Assembly (NCBI GenBank): GCA_947179155.2
Contig: OX359278.1
Location: 16,711,996 to 16,775,995, forward strand
Source of the DNA: Hedera helix
Lineage: Eukaryota; Streptophyta; Magnoliopsida; Apiales; Araliaceae
Direction: 5' to 3'
Length of the DNA: 64,000 nucleotides
The notes beneath the pieces are model-generated. The model worked only from the letters and a program-made list of their open reading frames with translations, was not told where the DNA came from and did no database searches. Both the position numbers and the translations under genes were made by a program. Below are positions 57,414-64,000 of this stretch, piece after piece. How positions within the stretch are numbered: the stretch's first letter is position 1; each line of letters starts with the position of its first letter.

Positions 57414-58832
57414 ACAATGAATCTAAAGGAGGGAGAGCTCCCTATTTATAGAAAATCAAGGGTCGGGGTAGTTTGGTCTTTAGTTTAAATGCCAAGGGCA
57501 TTTTAGTCTTTTCGTATATTATTTAATTAATAAAAATAAAATAATATCTAGATATTTTCATGCCAAAAATAGCTCACTTAGTTTCTAGAAGCTACCCGAG
57601 CTATTTTGTCAGTATTTCTTCCGATTTTGATATATTGGATAAATCACGTGCAATTAATTTGAAATATTTCGTATCAGTAATTTTAGTTTTAATTAGTTAT
57701 ACATATTTTTTTCATAAAATAAATCATATAGTATTAATATGATGTCTCGTGTAAGTCTCGTAGTTTATACCTTATTTTAATCTTGGATACACTTTTCATA
57801 TATTTCTCGTAAAACGTATTTTACGTATTTCTTTCTGTATTTGTTCTATTTTAAAATTTCATAACCCCACGGTCATTTTTTCGTAAATATTTTTATTTGT
57901 GAAAATATCTCTGTTGTCTGTAAAAATGTTATTCAGAATTGTGAATTTTTAAAATTCGGAATACAATGTCTGAATGAATAGTTTTTTACGTCTTTTTTGA
58001 GAAAAAACTTTTATTGGCCAAATAGCATTTATACTTCATATAAACGTTGTTTAGTGAAGTACGATATGTTAAAACGTCGAAAAGAACAATAAAAAAGATG
58101 ACAAACTTTTTTTCGTAAATCTTGTCACTTTCATCTTTTTCCCCAAAATTTTTTAATAGTTCCCTGATATTTAAACCTCATATTAACACTATATTGTGAA
58201 ATGTGAGAAGTCCTATAGATGAAAGGAACATTCAAACAAATGAAAAACGTTTTGTCGTGAATAGTACTTTTTTTACGTTTTTCGAGAAAAAAACTTTTAT
58301 TGACTATTTCGTGCTTTCAGAAGTATGAATCTTAAAACGGAATGTCAATTTGACCTACATGTTTTCCTCGAGAGCTTAGGTTATTTTTTAGGGTTTAGGT
58401 TTTAACTCTTTTTTCGATTTAAGTTTTTGCCTTAAATTGACTTCTTAATTTTATTAAGTGTTAAGGTTAATTACGTGAATCAAAACACAAAATTCTACAC
58501 ATAAAATAATTAAATAACACTTTTAAAAGCTCAATTCAAGTTTTACTAATCACATAACACATAGTTTAGGTTAAAAGTTTTAACCTAGAGTCGTATACGA
58601 TCGTATTTTTGAGTCGTATATATTATTTAAGATAACTCAAGTTATGCTTGACCAATCGTTCTTAGGTTTTGAATTGACAACCTTAATTAGATCTTGTCAG
58701 ATCATATTTAAAATATTTGAGATATTACATTCACCTCAACTTACAGGACTTTCGTTCTCAAAATTAACTTACAACTAACTTTAGTAATTTAATATCATAT
58801 TTATAAGTTCTATAAATATTCAAGATATTACA
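57414..58832 (-). mobile_element. LTR fragment of the third Gypsy element (right part, U3 end)
   Basis: On the minus strand it starts TGTAATATC (58832), directly after a purine tract, and runs towards a TATA box (TATAAATAGGG, complement near 57449-57456) before being cut by the Athila-like element. It is the U3 part of the LTR whose R-U5 side is at 49632-50371. Confidence 0.65.
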
Positions 58833-59330
58833 TTATCTCTTTCTTATAAAAATTTTGTCCTCGAAATTATAGTATAATCATCTCCAATATACTCTTTAAT
58901 ATGAATTTTTTAAATCCACCTTTTATTCACATTAAACGCCTAATACTGTGACTAGGTTAACAACGTTCACTTATCTCTACACATTTTCTTTCATAACTCT
59001 AGGTTTTAAATCATTTACCAAACTCGACTTTCAGTCATATTCTTCCTTTATTTAGGATTCTTCTAACTTATACTGCAGTCAATCAAGACCTTGACCTTTT
59101 TCAAATACTACGGATGCTATATGATCCACAAGTTTAACAATCACCAGGATTGACAAACTTTATTCTTATGTAGCAATCAAATAAGATTGAGAATATTTTG
59201 TTTTGTGTAACAATCAATTCAGATTGAGAATATCCATTCATAGTACTTCAGGTGATCAGTCTGTTGTACTATATTATCGTTTCTAAGAGATTATTACTTT
59301 TGTCAAGTTGGATAAGTGATAATCCTTTCA
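58833..59330 (-). mobile_element. Internal 3' remnant of the third Gypsy element
   Basis: On the minus strand TTTCGAGGACAAAATTTTTATAAGAAAGAGATAA leads into the LTR (key part TATAAGAAAGAGATAA), equivalent to the purine-tract regions at 44940 and 25041. Beyond it the sequence is collinear with 44960-45450, for example the shared CTAGGTTTTAAA. There is no coding sequence. Confidence 0.6.
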
Positions 59331-60679
59331 TTTTACATTATGAAAGCATATATATATAATCCCCGTGTATTTAATAAGACTATATGACATAGATGTATTA
59401 TATTGTCTTTATTAATTACATAAAATTGTGATAATTTTTTTTGAAATAAAATTGGTAATCAAAAAATAAATTTTTTCTTAAAAGTTACTTTTTATATTAA
59501 AAATTGGTTGAGTTTTTTTTTAATACTTTATAAATTTGGATAGTATAAATTTAATTATTATAAATTTGTATAGTTTATACTAATTTGAATAAGAAAGAAA
59601 AAGAACTTTTTTTTTCTTGTTCCTATTAGAAATAAAAATATTTTTAAATTTGGATAATATTTAATTAATACAAATTTGGACAATACTTTTGGTAATATGA
59701 ATAGGAAAGCTGAACCAAAAATTTGTGAAGCCAAACTAATTTTGTGATTTTAATTATATTAGCACTATATCCCGTGAAAAATACAAGGTCTTATTTATTT
59801 CCTTAATACTTCTTTTTAATAGAAAGTTTCTTTAATAATTTAATTAGTAATTGCTTAATATATTATATTTATACTTATATTATAATAGTAGTAATAATTT
59901 AGTATTATGTAAGATGATCTTCATAAAAAATAATTTCATTTTAAATATATTATTTAGTTAATAATAAAGTTCTACTTATACTTGTATTTTAATAATAGTA
60001 ACAAATTCAAATTAGTTAAAATAATATGTACGAAAAACTATTTTTTTCTCAAACTATATTATCTAGATAACAATAAAATCTTATTTAGTAACGATAACAA
60101 ATTATAATTTGGTAAGATGATTTTATGATTTTTATTTTTATTTTTTGTACAAAAATATATTATTAATTTTAGTTTTTAGTGTTTTTTTTACTCCGTTGAA
60201 CCAAATTATGATAATGATAATGTTAATGTTTTAATTTTTGTTTTTGCAATTATTAGATAGAGAAATTAGTTATAATTTTCTTAATTAATAATTGAATCAT
60301 ATTATTGGTTAATATATTACATCTATACAATTTATTTTAATAATAATAACCATTTAATATGATGTAAGATACCCTTATAATAAAATTATTTTCTAATAAT
60401 ATTATATAAATGTATATAAGTAACAATAGTAAAATCGTACTTATATTTGTAATATAATCATACTTACAATTTAATAATAAAAACAATGTATTATTAGATA
60501 AGATGATTTTATGAATGTTTAATTGTAAAATTAAAATAATTATCTTTATTTCAAATTGCCTTATTATATAGTTAAGATGTTGTTTAGTTGTTATTGTATT
60601 TTTTATAAATATATTATTGAAAAGAGTAATTTATTTTCTATATTTAAATTTTAATTTAATAATTAAATCTAATGATTGG

Positions 60680-60746
<67 letters not shown>

Positions 60747-61300
60747 TAATATTTGATAAGGTGATTTTCGTAAAAAAATAGATTTCTTCTAAAATTATGC
60801 TACCTACTAATAATAAAATCCTACTTATACTAAAAATATAACCACACTCATATTTTAATAATAGTTACAAATTAATTTATGACAATAATATAGTTAGAAT
60901 TTTTTTTCTTTAACTATATTATCCAATTAATTAGTAATATAATTTTAATTAAACTTTAATTATTGTATATATAATTCAATAACAATAACAAACTAATTAT
61001 ATATAAGATGATCTTATTTTGATTGTTTTCTTATAAAATTATATTATACGAATTTTCTTTTCTTATAAAACTACGTTACTAATTGTAATTTTTAATTTGA
61101 ATAGATTAAAATAGAAGTTGATTTAATGTAGAAAAATTAAAAGGTTGAACCAGAAAACAGGCAAAAAAAAAAAAAAGGAAGAGGAATAACCAAATTGTCT
61201 ATCCAAAATCAATATTTATATTTTAAATATTAATCTCATAAGTTTTTACAATAAAGAATTAACGACAAAATATCAACTATCAATCTGACCTGATATATCC
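59331..61300. other. Very AT-rich intergenic DNA with a (TA)n tract
   Basis: Long AT-rich stretch with loosely repeated words such as AATAATAGTAACAAATT and TAAGATGATTTT, which may be a decayed tandem duplication. A (TA)n run of about 61 bp lies at 60683-60743. No gene is supported. Confidence 0.5.
60683..60743. repeat. (TA)n microsatellite, ~61 bp
   Basis: Uninterrupted AT dinucleotides. Confidence 0.9.
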
Positions 61301-62413
61301 ATTTTACGATATTTATATTTTTCATGAAACTTCACGTTCCTCAAAACTCAATCTTCAAGACTTTCTTTGTTGGCTCTCTCCGGATATCTTCTTCGGCGAG
61401 CTGCATTCGTATAAGCCCGATTATCTATAATTGTAACTTTTGTAACTGATTAATTTATAGAATTGACTGATGAATAATTTGTAGTATTTGAGATCACAAT
61501 ATATCATGAGTAGCATGCAACATATATAAAAGCATTATCACTAATTATAGTGACTAAAGAAAGATTGTTTGTATTAACGTGATTTGAAAGAGGCATACGC
61601 TTGGTCAATACCGTGATTTGGAAGAGGATACGGATATATAAAGGGAGGTGTAGTCTTTGAAGGAGTAATCTAGGATAGCATCATCTCCTCCATAGGATTC
61701 ATTTTGCATTTGCATTTATATACTACTTTTATTATTATTTTCATACACTTTGTATTTTCATTTATTTTATAAATATTTTAATCTCTATTTTTCATTAACT
61801 TATTTTCAAGGTTTTATAAGCTGATATAAAATGGACCATAGCAATTCAATGTCATTGGTCAATAAAGTTTATTTCATAAATTGAAATTTTCAAGGACAAC
61901 TAGTTTTGTCTAGAAATCATTTCTTAAATCCATTTTTTCTCACAAGTCCAAAGGAAAATGAAATTAATTATTTAGTGATTGGACTTAAAATCATTTCAAG
62001 AAAATTTTCTAAAACATAAAGTCCCGTCTTATACATATTTCGATCAAAGCAAGAAGTGTTTGAATTTTGGTAACCAACATGTGCTTAAAATAAGATATCT
62101 TAGTTGGCAAAATTTACATGAAAAGAAAAAGGAAACAAAATCCTTATTTTGTTCATTTACCCAAGAGAGCAATGGACAATGGAAATAAACATGTGCCTAA
62201 ATCTAAAGGAAGAGATTTGCAAAAGTATAAAATATTATCTCTTTCTCCTCCTAAGTTTCGGCCAAGTAGGCATTGCTTTATTAAAAGTCAACTATGAATC
62301 CTATTTAGCATGCAAGTTACACTTAAGAAAGTATAAAATATCAACAAAAAAAAAAGGACAACATTATATATAGAATAATTAAATATAATATAATATTAAA
62401 TATTATATTTATT
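61301..62413. other. Intergenic DNA without recognised gene
   Basis: A short GC-richer patch at about 61360-61420 and open frames at 61979-62188 and 62149-62373 were inspected. None shows a familiar domain or partner exons. It may be an unrecognised LTR element. Confidence 0.4.
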
Positions 62414-62477
62414 TTAATTATTAAAAAATAGTACTTGATACGAATTTTTGCATCAAGTTCTATTTTTTAATAATTAA
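62414..62477. repeat. Near-perfect hairpin, 26-bp arms
   Basis: Arms TTAATTATTAAAAAATAGTACTTGAT-type (62414-62439) and their complement (62452-62477) enclose a 12-base loop, with looser complementarity extending outward on both sides. A short MITE or foldback element. A small-RNA precursor is possible but not shown. Confidence 0.7.
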
Positions 62478-64000
62478 GATTAATATTGTATTTAGTGTTA
62501 TATTTTATTATTGTGTTCGTAAACTTATTCAAAGAAAAATTATTCTTTTCCTATTAGGTATTACCAGCAAAGTGAGCTCTAAAATGGGACAAAAATTTTA
62601 AAATCATTTTGGCAAAAATACTCTTAAGCCATTGGATCAAAACTTTTCAAACTTAATCTTAACCCTCCATCCCAGTCTTGCCTATAAATACTTCAAGTAT
62701 CTCTTCCTTTATTCCTGATCTAGCCGAGATAAATTGCCCACGTTCTCTCCAAATTCTTTCATTCTCTCAAAGTTAGATTCTATGGGTTAATAAAGTGATC
62801 AAGGAGCAAGGAAATCAATTTCACACACACACACACTTATATTGCTCACCAGTTAGCGCACGCTTAATTATATTTTTATGCTAACCTCTCACTTTCTTAT
62901 TTATTTTTAACATTACTATTATAGTTCTATTTACTATATTAAACACTACAAAGCACAAAAGCAATAATACTTTCATTCATACTAAACTAATTCAAGTTAC
63001 GCATTATATATATTTATTATCTTTATAACTTGAATTGAATTTAAGCTTATAAATATTAATCAGAGTTTTATATACAGTCCTTTCAACAAAAATGAGAAAT
63101 AAGTGATCAATTTTCAAGTCCTGATACGTACACATTTATACTTAGGAATCTAGACTCTGTCAACTTGACTATTGTGAACCATAATCCTTTTAAAGAAAGT
63201 GATATAAAGCAATTTTTTCTAAGATTAGATAACTCGGCTATCCTAAGTGCAGTCTCGTGTTATTTTTATAATTCTCGAAAAGAAAAATATTTTTCCTTTG
63301 TGTATAAAAGGACGATTTGTATGTCCTCTATTTGAGAGTAATAAGTAAAATATATACATACTTGATTTACAAAGAGTCAAAGAATAACCTTACTTAAAAG
63401 CGTTAATCTCACCTTATAAAATTGTTATATATAAACCAAACTGATCATAATTCTTAAACTATCTTATTTATTGTGATCATTAGCATAACTGTGATATATC
63501 ATATTTGTAAGAATTAATCCACAACTGTCATTATCTATTTTTTGTAATATGATATATTTGACATATTTGAACTTAAACTTTATCTATCTGCTTTTTTAAG
63601 CAATAATTAAAGATGATTAAAAACTTTTTTAAACAAGGGGTAGAGTTTAGCATTCTTCTAGTGTGTGTGTGAGGAATTAAGTGATTCTAGTTTCAAGACC
63701 AGTGTCTTAAAAATGCCATAAGTTTGGGTTTTTAAGCGAGTGCAGAAGAAAAAAGACATTAAGTTCCAAGACCAGCCGAGAAGGAATATAAGTAGCTCTA
63801 GAAAGAGAATATGTCATTCTTGAAGAATACTAGGTGATAGTAGTTCTAAGACAGGAACATATTTGTATAGAGGTTTCTTCAACTATGTAAGGAGTTAAAC
63901 TGTTTTTATAGTAGAAAAATTCCAAGTCTGGGAGAGGAATTTAGGGATTGGATTAGCTATAGATATCTGATAGTGATATATATAGTAAACTAAGATATAT
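62478..64000. other. Unassigned region with a promoter-like segment
   Basis: GCCTATAAATACTTC at about 62679-62693 is a good TATA-box context, followed by a CT-rich stretch, an (AC)n run near 62823-62836 and no long open frame. This could be an LTR or an untranslated leader of something beyond the window. I recognise no gene. Confidence 0.35.

Noticed and set aside
61979..62373. Two overlapping plus-strand frames as a new gene
   Set aside because: Short, overlapping, without splice partners or a familiar motif. Not enough support.

Overview
This window is nuclear DNA from a flowering plant, most likely a eudicot. The evidence is AT-rich non-coding DNA, split genes with GT-AG introns, plant-type protein families, and dense nested transposable elements (roughly two thirds of the window). 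I cannot support a species name. No bacterial, organellar, CRISPR or viral locus was seen.

Three host genes, all on the minus strand, appear intact. (1) 1277-4666 is an 8-exon ubiquitin-specific protease of the UBP20/21 type, 677 aa, with the Cys, QQ-DAHEFL and His boxes. (2) 8553-17071 is a 7-exon ARF GTPase-activating protein of the AGD8/AGD9 type, 402 aa, with a C4 zinc finger and arginine finger. Two of its introns are swollen by a Mutator-like element, a solo-LTR fragment, a hAT MITE and an intronic duplication. (3) 33602-35014 is a single-exon BAHD acyltransferase of the malonyltransferase clade, 470 aa, with HxxxD and DFGWG. Between the first two genes lie three MITEs and one larger element carrying exons of a captured shugoshin gene.

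17598-32888 is a solo LTR (5-bp target duplication ATTAT) split by a younger insertion. The younger insertion (21031-32654, target duplication AGGTT) is a tri-LTR element: three 3574-bp LTRs separated by two 451-bp internal regions. The internal regions hold only an initiator-Met primer-binding site and a polypurine tract. The period is exactly 4025 bp, and I found only four differences among the LTRs.

37698-49631 is a complete CACTA (En/Spm) element with 3-bp target duplications (ATC), GCGACC/GGTCGC subterminal repeats, a TNP2 transposase gene and a TNPA-like gene. Both genes are broken. TNP2 is interrupted by a deleted Gypsy element (41535-45580, target duplication TCGAC).

49632-59330 holds an old Gypsy LTR cut by an Athila-like Gypsy element (about 50372-57413) that keeps gag and protease but no reverse transcriptase. 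59331-64000 is AT-rich, with a (TA)n tract and a hairpin but no recognisable gene.

The three host genes show no functional linkage to each other. The main interest is the sequence of insertions and the structures of the tri-LTR element and the gene-capturing element. All boundaries, reading frames and SNPs were read by eye.
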